Source: Plasmodium brasilianum
Lineage: Eukaryota > Apicomplexa > Aconoidasida > Haemosporida > Plasmodiidae
Reading direction: 5' to 3'
DNA: 64,000 bases
Assembly (NCBI RefSeq): GCF_023973825.1
Contig: NC_090122.1
Span: forward strand, 1,048,130 to 1,112,129
The notes below the pieces were generated by a model. The model did no database searches, was not told where the DNA came from, and worked only from the letters and a program-made list of their open reading frames with translations. The position numbers were made by a program, and so were the translations under genes. Positions 36,694 through 48,352 of the stretch are shown piece by piece (the stretch's first letter is position 1; every line of letters starts with the position of its first letter).

Positions 36694-36975
36694 ATGTCAG
36701 AAGATCAAATCAAAATGAACGATGAAAATATGACGAAAGAAGAAAGAGAAGTTTTAATTGAGGCAAATACAAAAAAGGAATGGGAGTCCAACGGGCAGTG
36801 GTTAAAAAGAAAAGAATTTCTTTTAAAAATGTTAAAATATCACAAAAAGAATAATGTTAAAATTGATGTAGATAAGTTTTCAAAAATGGGTCATATATTT
36901 TACAACATGAAATACCTTAGCTGTACCTATAGCTCGCAGGTTGTAGATGAAATGAACAAATACCAAGATAGTTGA
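36694..36975 (+). CDS. XTBD-domain protein (CDKN2AIPNL-like), putative XRN2-binding factor
   Basis: Single-exon gene of 93 residues. Residues about 28-90 fit the XRN2-binding (XTBD) domain: an E-x-x-x-Q-W-x-x-R-x-x-F-L helix (ESNGQWLKRKEFLLKML), a central helix (DKFSKMGHIFYNMKYLSCTY) and a closing helix (SQVVDEMNKY). The human homologue CDKN2AIPNL has the same spacing, QWKARMEFIL through SLSMVWANHLFLGCSY. In animals XTBD proteins bind and stabilise the nuclear 5'-3' exonuclease XRN2, acting in RNA turnover and rRNA processing. The match was made by eye; the start is the first in-frame ATG (MSEDQIKMND). The gene is divergent from the kelch gene and convergent with ThrRS. Confidence 0.88.
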   Translation: MSEDQIKMNDENMTKEEREVLIEANTKKEWESNGQWLKRKEFLLKMLKYHKKNNVKIDVDKFSKMGHIFYNMKYLSCTYSSQVVDEMNKYQDS

Positions 36976-37938
36976 TTCATCATGGGCATGTACATGCATA
37001 CATATATGCCTATATACCTATGTACATGCATATGCATATATATTATATTTTCTCATTTTAGTATTTGTATTCACGTTTAATAATATTAACTAGTACTACC
37101 CCTATGGCTGTTTATTTAACCAGAATTTTTTTTTTTTTTTTCTAGTTATAAAAATTTACAACATTTTAACCATCTCTTTTACTTTTAAGTTTTTATTTTT
37201 TTAAACATTCTAGAATTGTAATTAGGAGAAAACCTTTATGCACACATTACGTAGCACTTTGGGAAAAATATACTTCTTCTACTGCACACTTGAACATTTA
37301 AAGTGGAAAAATGATCGCGCGTGGATGCTCATGCATGTGCAAACGTACGTAGAGTTGTACGTCAAATAAAGACCGCACATATTTGAAGCGAATACTGTTG
37401 TTGCAAAATGGGAATATTTTAAATAAGCTATTTTTTTCTTTTTTTTTTTTTTTTATACTATAGTTTGTTTCATTTTCATATGAGCAAACAAAAATGCATG
37501 TATACACATATTATATGCACATTTGTAACGTCTTCACAACTAATAAGTAAATGAAAAAGATAAAAAAAAAAAAAAAAAAAAAATAGGTGCGACGATTCAC
37601 TTGCGTATGAAAAAACCTACACATTTAACTATATTAAATGTCGTATGTCGAGCTAAAATGAACAATAACACTTGTGCATTGACATTAAAAAAAAAGCAAG
37701 ACGAAGAGGGATAGGAAGATAAAAAAGATGAAGAAGTGGGGGAAGGAGGAGCTGACAAAGGATAAGAAGACGACGAATAAAGCATGCCAAAAAAACTGAA
37801 ATTAAACAAAAGTAAAAAAGTAAAAATGCTCAAAGGAGTAGGCGTATATGAAGCATATTTTAACCTTTGGCATGGATGGCAAACCACGAATTTCTCTTTA
37901 GCTCTCTCTCTGTGTGTAATTCTTTTCAAATTTGTATG
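36976..37938. other. Convergent intergenic region between XTBD and ThrRS genes
   Basis: A+T-rich with poly(T) near 37125 and 37440 and poly(A) near 37565. A minus-strand open frame at 37597-37929 (start MKRITHRERAKE, then Ser/Pro/Phe-rich) is read through purine-rich DNA directly after the ThrRS stop codon. I do not support it as a gene. Confidence 0.55.
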
Positions 37939-40626
37939 TCACTGAAAGGGAATAATTTGGTTGAATTTGCACGAATTAACTTCAAGCATTTCTTTAAATT
38001 TGTTTACAATATCATTAACTGAATAAACCTGTTGATTATTTGGGTCATCCCTATCTCGTACAGTGACCGTGTTTGTTGTCAATTCCTTTTCTCCAACGAC
38101 AAGTATAAAATTAAACTGCTTCAACTGAGCCTCTCTAATTTTTTTATTTAATGTATTCATTGACGTATCTACATCTACATCAAAAAAGTTGTTATTCAAA
38201 GTTTCATATACATAATAAGCATACTTATTAAATTTATCGCTTACTGGTAAAACTATGGCTTGTCTTGGAGACAACCAAAAGGGCAGCTTACCGGCTGTAT
38301 GTTCAATCAAAATTGCTACAAATCTTTCCACTGATCCTAGAATTGCTCTATGTATAATTACTGGTCTATCAAATCCCTTCTTCAATAAGTCATCTGATGC
38401 AGATTGCACCCCTCCACTGTAATTACCACACTCAAGGTTAGCCGCACGGTCATGGTTACCATCATCATTGTCATTACCGCCATCATAACCATAATCTTTT
38501 TTGGTTTCTCCCCCTCCCGTAGAGCCATTTTCCAGGTCCGCGTGCTCCTTCTTCTCATTATCATCCTCAAGAACGCCAAAATCTTTATTTTTATACTGCA
38601 AATTAAATCTAATGGGTAGCTGAAAATCCAGCTGTATTGTGCCACACTGATGGGTTCTGTTGATACTGTCCCTTACCAATATATCAATTTTGGGTCCGTA
38701 AAAAGCTCCATCTCCTTCATTTAATTTCCATTCGACATTTACCGAATTTAAAGCATCTTTTAATGATTGTTCAGCAAAGTCCCATGTAGATATGTTTCCA
38801 ATAAATTTCTTAGGTCGTGTTGATAAAAATAATTCATATTTAAAACCAAATAAATCATATACAAAGAAAAGAAAATGAAGTGTGTTTACAACTTCTTTTG
38901 TTATTTGCTCAAAAGAGCAAAAGATATGTGCATCATCTTGTTGAAACCTTCTAACCCTAGTTAAACCACTCAAACTACCTGTTATTTCATTTCTATGTAA
39001 GACACCAAAGTCGGCTAAACGTATGGGCAAAGAACGATAGGAAACATTCATTTGTTTAAACATAATACAATGACCTGGACAATTCATAGGTTTCATACCC
39101 CATTCTTTATTTTCTACATTAAATATGAACATACAATCTTTGTAATTTTGATAATGGCCAGAAGTTTTCCATAAATCGCAACTAAATACATTTGGAGTTA
39201 TTACCTCCTCATATTTTCTTAATCGATATTCTCTTCTCATAAAGTCGATTAGCTTATTAAATATTTTTGCTCCATTAGAAAACCAAAATCCAGATCCTGG
39301 GGACATATCTTTTTCAAAAAAGAAAAAATTTAATTTTTTTCCTACATTTCTATGATCTCTTTTTTTTGCGTCTTCAAGAAATGTTAAGTAATCTGTGAGT
39401 TCATTTTTTTTTTGAAAAGATATACCATACACTCTTTGTAAACTATCATTATCTTTCTTTCCTAACCAATATGCAGATGAATTCTTTAATACTTTAAAAG
39501 CTTTCACTTTCCCAGTATTTCTAATATGAGGACCTAAACATAAATCTATAAACTCTCCACATTTATATACAGAAGTTTTTTTATTATCTGGTATTTTTGA
39601 TTTTATTAATTCTAATTTAAAAGGGTTATATTTAAATAGCTCTAATACTTCTTCCTTTGTACATACAACTTTTTCAAATTCCACATTTTCTTTTGTTAAT
39701 TTGGCAAACTCATCTTCAATCCTTTTATAATGTTCATTACTGATAGCATAATTTCCTAAAAATATATCATAATAAAATCCTTCACTTAACGCAGGACCAA
39801 TTGTTAAGTACCCTCCAAATATTTTCTCTAAACTGCTACCTAATATGTGTGCAGATGAATGCCAGAAGATCTTCTTTGCTTCTTCATGTTCAATATTCAG
39901 AAACTCAATTTTGCAATTTCCTATTAGAGGCACGTTCATATCCCACAGCATGGGAGTACGTCCCCCACTACAGTGTTTATTCTCTGCACTGTTTCCACTG
40001 TCGTTGCCATTGCCACTTCCACTCACGTTGCTGTTTTCCTCTGCATCCTCTATATCACATAATTCCAGGTCTACTTTCTCTAAATATGTAATTTTTGACA
40101 CTATGGAATCCTCAGCTAGCTTTTTTGAAATCGAGCTAGCTATATGAAAAGGAGTTGTAACATGACATTCTCCAACCCTGATAGATCCATCCAGTAGTTC
40201 TATGTTTATATTCTTTTTAAAATGTTCATCATTTTTTATTTGTAATTCTGTATCCAGCCTTTTTTTCTCTTTTAACTCATTATATTTTGCTAATCTTTCT
40301 TTAATATATGCAGGATTCTCTCCGACAAGCACAGCTTTTTTTAAGCCCTCCATCATATTTACGTTAAAATTATTGGGATGTATAGGATTTCCAAATGAAT
40401 AGCAACTAAACTTAATAATCTTTTTTTTCTTCCTTTTAAATGTATTCCAATTCGTCAATTTGTTTATATTAATAAAATTTTTCAAAAAATATATCGAACG
40501 ATGCTTTTTCACCGTATTTAGTAAGCTACTACTGTTTTTCTTTACAGATGATATGAACAACAAATTTTTTATGTTAATACAAATGTTCGTAACGATTAGG
40601 CAAAGGATCATACTTATTTTTTTCAT
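37939..40626 (-). CDS. ThrRS: Threonine--tRNA ligase with organelle-targeting leader
   Basis: Class II synthetase of 895 residues that charges tRNA-Thr. The leader (MKKISMILCLIVTNICINIK, then Lys/Asn-rich) is a signal peptide plus transit-peptide-like region suited to the apicoplast. Then come: TGS domain from about 142 (LLDGSIRVGECHVTTPFH), interrupted at about 195-225 by a Ser/Gly/Asn insert; second additional/editing domain with HSSAH at 256-260 and CLGPH at 363-367; motif 1 near 464-489; the zinc-site segment MNCPGHC at 514-520; motif 2 around RVRRFQQDDAHIF at 558-569; HQCGTIQLDF; an acidic insert (about 690-735); motif 3 (GSVERFVAILIEH); and the anticodon-binding domain (LSPRQAIVLPVS to the end). 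All catalytic elements are present. In Plasmodium ThrRS is, to my knowledge, encoded once and serves both cytosol and apicoplast. An internal start at Met91/Met92 (MMEGLKKAVL) would yield a leaderless form. Confidence 0.96.
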   Translation of the reverse strand: MKKISMILCLIVTNICINIKNLLFISSVKKNSSSLLNTVKKHRSIYFLKNFININKLTNWNTFKRKKKKIIKFSCYSFGNPIHPNNFNVNMMEGLKKAVLVGENPAYIKERLAKYNELKEKKRLDTELQIKNDEHFKKNINIELLDGSIRVGECHVTTPFHIASSISKKLAEDSIVSKITYLEKVDLELCDIEDAEENSNVSGSGNGNDSGNSAENKHCSGGRTPMLWDMNVPLIGNCKIEFLNIEHEEAKKIFWHSSAHILGSSLEKIFGGYLTIGPALSEGFYYDIFLGNYAISNEHYKRIEDEFAKLTKENVEFEKVVCTKEEVLELFKYNPFKLELIKSKIPDNKKTSVYKCGEFIDLCLGPHIRNTGKVKAFKVLKNSSAYWLGKKDNDSLQRVYGISFQKKNELTDYLTFLEDAKKRDHRNVGKKLNFFFFEKDMSPGSGFWFSNGAKIFNKLIDFMRREYRLRKYEEVITPNVFSCDLWKTSGHYQNYKDCMFIFNVENKEWGMKPMNCPGHCIMFKQMNVSYRSLPIRLADFGVLHRNEITGSLSGLTRVRRFQQDDAHIFCSFEQITKEVVNTLHFLFFVYDLFGFKYELFLSTRPKKFIGNISTWDFAEQSLKDALNSVNVEWKLNEGDGAFYGPKIDILVRDSINRTHQCGTIQLDFQLPIRFNLQYKNKDFGVLEDDNEKKEHADLENGSTGGGETKKDYGYDGGNDNDDGNHDRAANLECGNYSGGVQSASDDLLKKGFDRPVIIHRAILGSVERFVAILIEHTAGKLPFWLSPRQAIVLPVSDKFNKYAYYVYETLNNNFFDVDVDTSMNTLNKKIREAQLKQFNFILVVGEKELTTNTVTVRDRDDPNNQQVYSVNDIVNKFKEMLEVNSCKFNQIIPFQ

Positions 40627-41925
40627 TCATATTTTTACCAATCAAAATGTAAATAGAACAAGAGCTGAGGAAAAGATGAAAAAATGGAAAAGTTTATGAT
40701 TTGTATCTTTTTTTCCTTTTTACTCACAGTCGCTTAGGCAAACGAGCTAAAATGTATGTACGTAGGTATATATGTATGTATGTATGCATGTATGTATGTA
40801 TATGTATGCACGTATATGTATGTACGTATGTATGTATGTATATGTATGCACGTATATGTATGCACGTATATGTATGTACGTATGTATGTATGTATATGTA
40901 TGCACGTATATGTATGCACGTATATGTATGTACGTATGTATGTATGTATATGTATGCACTTATATGTATGTACGCGTATGCGTGTGCATATATATGCATA
41001 TATACAGTAAGCGTAATTATGCCAATCTCAAATGCATTTTTACATACAAAATTACAAAATGCTACACAAATTTAAATCTCTAGCTTTTCAAAAATTACAT
41101 ATTGCATATATACATGGGCATATTTTTATTTGTTGCAAATATTCCCTTGTGTTAAACGTACGTATGAATTACATAGATGTGTGTTCGATATTTTGTAAAT
41201 TAAAATTTTCATGTTCTGCTTCGAAATTTCGCATTTTTATGTAAATGCCCTCACTTGCATAATTAAGAAAATCGGGCTTAAGAAATAAAGAAAGAAAATT
41301 TCGGTTGCGTCGAAATATGTGTATGAATAGAAATAGTGTATATAATTTTTATCTTTCATCATAGATGGAATCGAAATTCTATTATGCTAAACACATTGTT
41401 AACAGTGTTGTTCTCGTTAAATATGCTTTTAAAAAAAATGGTCAAAGGGAAGAAAAAAATTTGAGTGTATATTAAAATATATATATATATATATTTATAT
41501 ATTTATGTGTTTATATTTATATGAATATATTTATATGAATATATTTATATGCATAACGTATGTATAAATCATTTTGAAAATACGTGCTTGGGCACATCTT
41601 GCAGCATGAGGACAAATAACTTGTAAGATTATGGTAAAAAAGTTACTTGGTGTTTTTCTTTTTTTTTTTTATTAAATATTGCAAAAAAAAAATAATAAAA
41701 ATGAAAAAAGGCACAAAAAGAACAACATATGCGCAAATTAAAAACCCCCAATGGACAGAAATAAAAAGGAGCTAAAATTAAAAATTTATACTCGCGTATA
41801 CAAAAACAACATATTGTATATATTTATTATATGCATATCCTCGTACGTACAAGCAACTATCACGTAATGAGCATATAATTTATTTAAAATTTAAAACTCC
41901 CACAAATTTTACTCATAATTAGGAG
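40627..41925. other. Intergenic region between ATG7 and ThrRS
   Basis: Contains a TATG/CACGTA microsatellite (40750-40995) near the ThrRS start and otherwise A+T-rich sequence. The terminal exon of ATG7 lies at its far edge (41926-42012). No other coding sequence was seen. Confidence 0.6.
40750..40995. repeat. TATG/TATGCACGTA microsatellite
   Basis: Compound repeat of tatgtatgtacg and tatgcacgtata units, just upstream of ThrRS. Open frames on both strands (MYVRMYVC, HTYTYIHT) are artefacts. Confidence 0.92.
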
Positions 41926-44900
41926 TTAGTCCAGGAGAATTACATCATTTTCCTGTACTTTTAATTGACCTATATTTGTAACTCTTTCTAGTACTAGACT
42001 ATCACTAATAACCTAAAAAAAAAAAAAGAAGGCACGAAACAAAATTATGAACAAGGAATAAAATGGGGAAAAATTATGAACAAGGAATAAAATGGGGAAA
42101 AATTATGAACAAGGAATAAAATGGGGAAAAAATTATGAACATGGAATAAAATGGGGAAAAAATTATGAACATGGAATAAAATGGTAAAAAAATTATGAAC
42201 AAGGAATAAAATGGGAAAAAAATATGAACAAGGAATAAAATGGGGAAAAAATTATGAACAAGGAATAAAATGGGGAAAAAATTATGAACAAGGAATAAAA
42301 TGGGGAAAAAATTATGAACAAGGAATAAAATGGGGAAAAAATTATGAACAAGGAATAAAATGGGGAAAAAATTATGAACATGGAATAAAATGGTAAAAAA
42401 ATTATGAACAAGGAATAAAATGGGGAAAAAATTATGAACATGGAATAAAATGGTAAAAAAATTATGAACAAGGAATAAAATGGGAAAAAAATATGAACAA
42501 GGAATAAAATGGGGAAAAAAAATGGCTATGCAAAAGGCAATATATATATATATATATGTATGTACACATGTGCATAACACTGTGAGCAATTGCAGAAATG
42601 TAGGACAAAATGCGTTAAGTCTACGAAAATTCATATGAATGCGCATTTCTTCATTTTATTCGAAAGTAATTTTCGTGCAAACATTTTTGATGAAGTCCAT
42701 TTTGTCTTCTTGATAAAGTGAAATAACGTTCTCCGAACAGCACAGGCATTTTTCAAATGCATGGCTAAACAGCTTTTTGATCGAAAAATTTGCTAAATTG
42801 AATGTAAGTATATGAGGAGTGGCACCCAAACAGGAAATGAATGAATTTGAAAGGTTCGTTTTTTTAGTTTCATCATTATTTACAGATTTGTTGTTACTGT
42901 CATAGTTATAAATATACTGATCTTGGTCTGAGTGTGGGGCAAAAAAATAGAGAGGATGTTGAGTTAAGGATATTAATAATTCTGTAGACATGGCACTACT
43001 AATAGTGCTTATTCCGCTCCTAGTGACGGTACATTTTTCATCCAACGTTCTGTAAGTTAACGAATCGGATGGAGAATGCATATCATTGCAGAAATAACAA
43101 GCAGCTTTAAAATATAAAAATGAATGTCTTAGAACAAGAAAGGAATCAAATCCAATAGCTACTGTTATACCTAGGGGAGGCATTTTCGGTAATTTTTTTA
43201 CATTGGTAAGAATATTATTATAAAATGTGTTCCTATCAAAATTGCCTTCGTTTGATAAACCACTCTTTTTATATACATTTGTATGATATGTATAGGTAAC
43301 ATGGTCTGTATATGCAATATGAGTATTAGTATCGGAAGTAGTATCCGAATGGACTACTTGTTTGGGGGTATCATGTGTTACAATTTTTCTTATTTCTTTC
43401 AAACAGTTGTATTGCTTTTCTGCTATTAAGAGACATGGAAAATATCTCGATTCTTTTGAATCCGTTAATAAAAAAACCACGTCATGATTTTCAATTAACT
43501 CGTCTAATTCTTTCATTTTATTCTCTATATTTTTATCCTTTAAATAATTTAAATGCCCCGGCATAGGAATATCCATAACCTTAGCAGTAATATTTATGTC
43601 AGGTGAAATTTTTAATAAATTATTTTTAGCAGCAATACATTTATACTCACCCAAATTGCCATACCGTTCTGCATCTGCAATGGTATATAAGTACTGTCTA
43701 CTTACATTAGAATAAGAGACACGTGCATTGTCAATAAATGTAAAATTCTGTATTCCCCAAGATACACAGTTTCTAGCAACCATGCAACCTAATGTACCTA
43801 GTCCTATAATTAATATTTTCAATTTTTTAATTTTTTCAAATTTTAAATCTTTTAAAATTTTCCATTTTATCAATTTTATATTTAATTCTACAGATATTCT
43901 TTGAATTGTATTTTTATTTAAGAAATCGTTCAAATTTATAACATAAATTATGCTTTGTTTTTTTGTTCCATGTATTACTTTTTCATAAGTTTTCCAGCCT
44001 GATATTATTTCATACTTCGAATTGTTCCTCATAATATGCTTATTCGAGTTGGATGAAATCAAAATGGAGCAAGATGATGTGTTTTTATCCTTACTCTTTT
44101 CCCTGTTTTCCAATTTTGTATTAACTGATAAATCTAATTTTGCAGTACATTCAAAGGAACAATTTGTCATTAGGTTTATACTTCTAATGTCGGTATCTCC
44201 ATAGGTACATTTTTCATCTCTGCTGAAATTAAGTTTCTTTGGTCCCTCTTCAAAACTGTGCTTGTTTGGAAACTTAATTTTAAATATAGACGAATTTAAG
44301 AAATATTTAACCAGTGGTTTCTTTTCATTTATAATTTCGAATGCCTTAGTTGCGTTTGAATCTATTGCAGTAGCAGTATTACATGTAATCCCATTACACA
44401 CATTCGTATTATCATTAAATGAAGAAGTATTTCCAGTAGTTTTACCAATAAGGGACTTATCAATATCGTCCATGTTCATACAAACAAAAATACTGTTATT
44501 TGTGTGTATGGATTCTCTATCTTTACACTCTTCTTTTTTCATCGTAGAGTATTCATTTATGCATCCATTTGAATTGTTTTTATTTATATTGGTATAATTC
44601 ACTTTGCAAATGTTTGACACGTAGGGAGATGTATAATCTCTGTTATTTGTATTTACCCCCCTTATATTATGTATAGGATATATCCATAATAATTCTTTTT
44701 CCATATTAAATTTACACACACATTCGTCAGATAATAAAGAAAGGTCTCTAAAAGCTAATAAATCTATTTCGAAATTATATAATTCGTATTTTTTTGAAAA
44801 AAAATATAAGAAGTTTCTAAAGTCCCAACCCAAAGAATTATGTGTGTAATTGGGGTCAATCACACATATGTATAAATCAAAAATATCCTTTTTAATATTT

Positions 44901-46273
44901 TTTAATACTCTATCTTTTGAATTTTTGATGTCTTCTTTCAACTCGCTTAAGCAGGTTATGGGGAGGATTACCATATCGAGGTTTTGACACAGTTCACTAA
45001 CGCAGTTATCCTCCCGTTTCTCCTCCCCTTCCTCCTTCCGTTTTTTCCATTCCTCTTTCTTCCATTCATTCATGTGGCCCCTATTTCCTTTCCCCCAATT
45101 GATGCTAGACAAATATTCAAACAACTTTTTAAAGTTATTTATTTGGTAAAATTCTTTCTCTCTTTTACTGCGAACGGCTCTACCGTTAGTGTACAAGCAC
45201 ATGTTGTATAAACATGTGCTATAATATTGTGTATAGTTAAATTTACGAATAGTATTATTATTACTGTCAAATTTGAGTAAAAGAAATATATTAGATTTTA
45301 TGAACATTTTAAAATTATCAAAATATGTATCAATATTATAGGACAAATAAAGCAAATCTGTAATGTTAAACCCTCTCTTATCATTATTTAAATACAATGT
45401 TCTTGAATCTATGTAAAAAAATATTCTTTCAAATGGTGTTATTAACTTATAATCTTCATCAGGTTTTATAATAGGATTTGCTATACTATAGTAACATATG
45501 AACGTTTTTAAGTCCAAGTAACTCAATATCAAGTATTTGTTTATTTTTTCAAAAAAATTTAATTCACCTGCTTTATATTCCCAAAAAGAGTCATCATATA
45601 TACTCTCCTCCTTTCTACCTTCCTTACTTCTTTCGACACAATTATGCTCTTTTAAATATGACCTTATATCATTCAAGGCATAGTTAATATGCTCATTCCT
45701 TTTAGCATTTAAAAATTCTTCTAACGTATTGAAGTTTAACAAAACTCCCAAATATTTTTTGTTATATCTGTTTATTTTTATCTCTCTTCGACTCCTATGC
45801 ATTTGTGCAATATAGTTTTCTTTCACTTCCTCCATGGTTTCTTCAGATCCTTCCCCTGCTTCTTTCACTCCTTCCCCCGCTTCTTTTACTACTTCCCCTA
45901 TTCCTCTTTCTATTTTTTCTTCCTCTTTTTCTATGTATTTCTCATCGCCAGTAAATGACTTTTTGTTAACCTCTACTGTACTCACATAAATATGAGGGTA
46001 TTCCAATTCCGTTATAGTTGCATTTTCCTGAGTTCTATTATACTTATGCATTGTTTTTGTTTTATTTACATATGTACTTGAAATCAAATTAACGTAATCA
46101 CTCTTTAACTTATAAACATTCGTTTTCTTTTCATGCAATTTTATAAAAAATGATATGTCTATTTTAAATTCGTTGTAGCAGTGTTTTAAAATTTGGACCC
46201 CTTCTATTTCTGCTGGGTTATGTATGTCAAACTCCCTCAAACTACGTGCATTTGGGTGGTTGGAGGTATCCAT
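41926..46273 (-). CDS. ATG7: Autophagy-related protein 7 (E1-like activating enzyme), two exons
   Basis: E1-like enzyme that activates ATG8 (and ATG12) for lipid conjugation; in Plasmodium this pathway acts on the apicoplast. Exon 1 is 42683-46273 (about 1197 residues) and the terminal exon is 41926-42012 (28 residues), proposed total 1225. The N-terminal domain is expanded with low-complexity inserts. The adenylation domain has the nucleotide-binding glycine motif KILIIGLGTLGCMVARN (about 820), then DNARVSYSNVSRQYLY. The catalytic Cys is in DEKCTVTRSGISTISSAM (about 1081). The C-terminus EKCLCCSENVISLYQEDKMD continues across the intron to FIKN|VISDSLVLERVTN, the ATG7-family tail, ending NDVILLD. 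Without splicing, frame 1 would end nine residues later (VCTKITFE, stop at 42656). The start MDTSNHPNARSLREFD was preferred over an ORF start at 46321 within microsatellite-like sequence. Confidence 0.9.
42045..42520. repeat. 29-30 bp minisatellite in the last ATG7 intron, about 16 copies
   Basis: Units of aattatgaacaaggaata plus aaatggggaaaa, with a few atgaacatgg and gtaaaa variants, fill most of the intron 42013-42682. Open frames on both strands (GIKWGKNYEQ; FYSLFIIFSP) are repeat-derived. Confidence 0.95.
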
Positions 46274-46311
46274 TATGTTCCCGTAAAAAGCGCGCACACG
46301 CATATATACAT

Positions 46312-46384
<73 letters not shown>

Positions 46385-47280
46385 AATGAACTTGGGTTGG
46401 CGGGTTGTTAGTTGTTGAGCTCAAAAATGCAGACGCATATGAATATATATGCATATATTTGCACATATATTTACCCATATACTATTTTTTTACATTAAAC
46501 ATAAAGTCAAAAAAAAAAAAAAAAAAAAAAAATTATTCCTTCTCATCAGATCAACTTACATAATAACGCTTGAAAATAGATCGTGGCTATTTCTACTACA
46601 CCTTTAAAAATATTTCTACATAAACATATATTTTCTTTAACAATCAAGACTGAAGCATATTTTCGAAACACTAAATATGCTATTTATGCTTATAATAAGA
46701 TCATATTGACCTATGTATTATTTTTCACAATTTCCATATTTACTTGTTCTACTAAAAAGATGTATACGCAAATCAGTAACATTAAGAAAAAAAAAAAAAA
46801 ATTATTACCAGGATGGTCATTATTCGCTTTTAATAACTTTTACTGCTTTAAAAATAATATATATAAATAATTACATACACATATGTGTACATACGAGTAC
46901 TTAAACATATATGCATATAATGACATGTGCACATAATGTTGACAACTGTCATGTAACAAAAACTGGCGATAATAGATTAAAAGTAAAAAAAAATAATATA
47001 AAATAAAATTTGCGGAGACGATAAAATTTTTTTTTTTTTTTTTTTTTTTTGCTAATCAAATATTTAAAATTGTAAAAATGAGGTCTGATTAAATCAAATA
47101 TAGCAAACACATAAATGTACTAAAATAGATTGTAAGAGCAAAATGACAAAGAAAAAATTTATAAATATATATATATCTTTTTTTTTTTTTTTTTAGTAAA
47201 AAATGAAAAATAAAACCAAAATTATTAAAACCCTAATGAACACCTAATTTTAAAAGGATATAATATTTTTACACATAATA

Positions 47281-47334
47281 ATGATGAGTAAATATCGTGC
47301 TACTATTCCAAAGGAGTGATTTTAATCTAGCTGA
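47281..47334 (+). ncRNA. Possible box C/D snoRNA
   Basis: A C-box-like atgatga is followed about 43 nt later by a D-box ctga. Just outside, atattttt and aaaaagatat can pair as a terminal stem with one bulge. The element lies in non-coding DNA. Guide sequence upstream of the D box would be about gattttaatctag. Short motifs of this kind occur by chance in A+T-rich DNA, so this is only a candidate. Confidence 0.2.
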
Positions 47335-48101
47335 ATAAAAAGATATAACACTGGAGATTTAAAAAATTAATTTTGTATTATGAAATTAAAGCAGCCACAA
47401 CATGTAGTGTTAACAATTTTTTAACAGTTATGGCATGTAAAAACTTTACAATGATACATACAACAAGAACATTAAATGGTATGTTTTTTGCCTACTTCAT
47501 AAATGCCCATATGACCGAAACCTACAAAACTCTACGTACATATTTTATCCATCTATACATATATATGTATATAAATGTGTTCAAATATATATGTGTACTC
47601 ATGTGTATATAACAGGATGCTTGAAATTATATTACAAATGCTTATTTATAAGGCGAAACAAATGATTCAACTGGTAACTGCGTTTATATAACCAATAAAA
47701 AAGAAATGGTATATATAAGTTAACCTTTAAGCCTTCAAGGTATTGTTAATTTTGCAAACCTATTTTAAACATATATATGGCCTTTAAAAATGGTGAGATA
47801 TTATAGCAGTACACCTTGCTTTACGTAAAACAAATAAATTAAAATTAAAAGCACGCTTCAAAAGGATTTAAACTTATATATAATAATATAAATAAAAAAG
47901 GAGGAAAAAAGGAGAAAAAAAAAAAAAAAAGTATTTTAATATTTATTTGCAAAAGAATTTTTAAAAAAATATTATACATCGCCAAAGGTAACAATCTTTT
48001 TATCTACTAGTTATTTTTTAATTACGTTGGTTAATATACTTTTTTTTTTTTTTTTTGTATTATTTTACATGGTGTTTGTAAAAATGTTATTAAAGAATAA
48101 G

Positions 48102-48136
<35 letters not shown>

Positions 48137-48307
48137 ATAAGAATAATAGGAATAAGAGTAATATGAATAAGAATAATAGGAATAAGAGTAATATGAATAA
48201 GAATAATAGGAATAAGAGTAATATGAATAAGAATAATAGGAATAAGAGTAATATGAATAAGAATAATAGGAATAAGAGTAATATGAATAAGAGTAATAGG
48301 AATAAGA
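48137..48307. repeat. 30-bp tandem repeat, about six copies
   Basis: Units made of ataagaataatagg plus aataagagtaatatga, immediately downstream of the S18 stop codon and following a poly(A) run. Repeat-derived frames (SYYSYSYY; LIPIILIHIT) are not genes. Confidence 0.93.
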
Positions 48308-48352
48308 TATATAAACTGGAACAGGGGTAGCAATTAGCAAAGGTTATTCCAT

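Larger units (their letters stand above)
46274..48352. other. Intergenic region between S18 and ATG7
   Basis: Holds a TA microsatellite directly upstream of ATG7 (46318-46382), poly(A)/poly(T) runs, a possible C/D-box snoRNA near 47281-47334 (see findings) and the 30-bp repeat at 48137-48307. A GC-richer stretch at 47370-47560 contains short frames without support. Confidence 0.5.

Noticed and set aside
37597..37929. 110-codon minus-strand frame beginning MKRITHRERAKE
   Set aside because: It directly follows the ThrRS stop, is Ser/Pro/Phe-rich and has no family feature; likely 3' UTR.
42074..42646. 190-codon frame with FYSLFIIFSP repeats
   Set aside because: Derived from the 29-30 bp ATG7 intron minisatellite.
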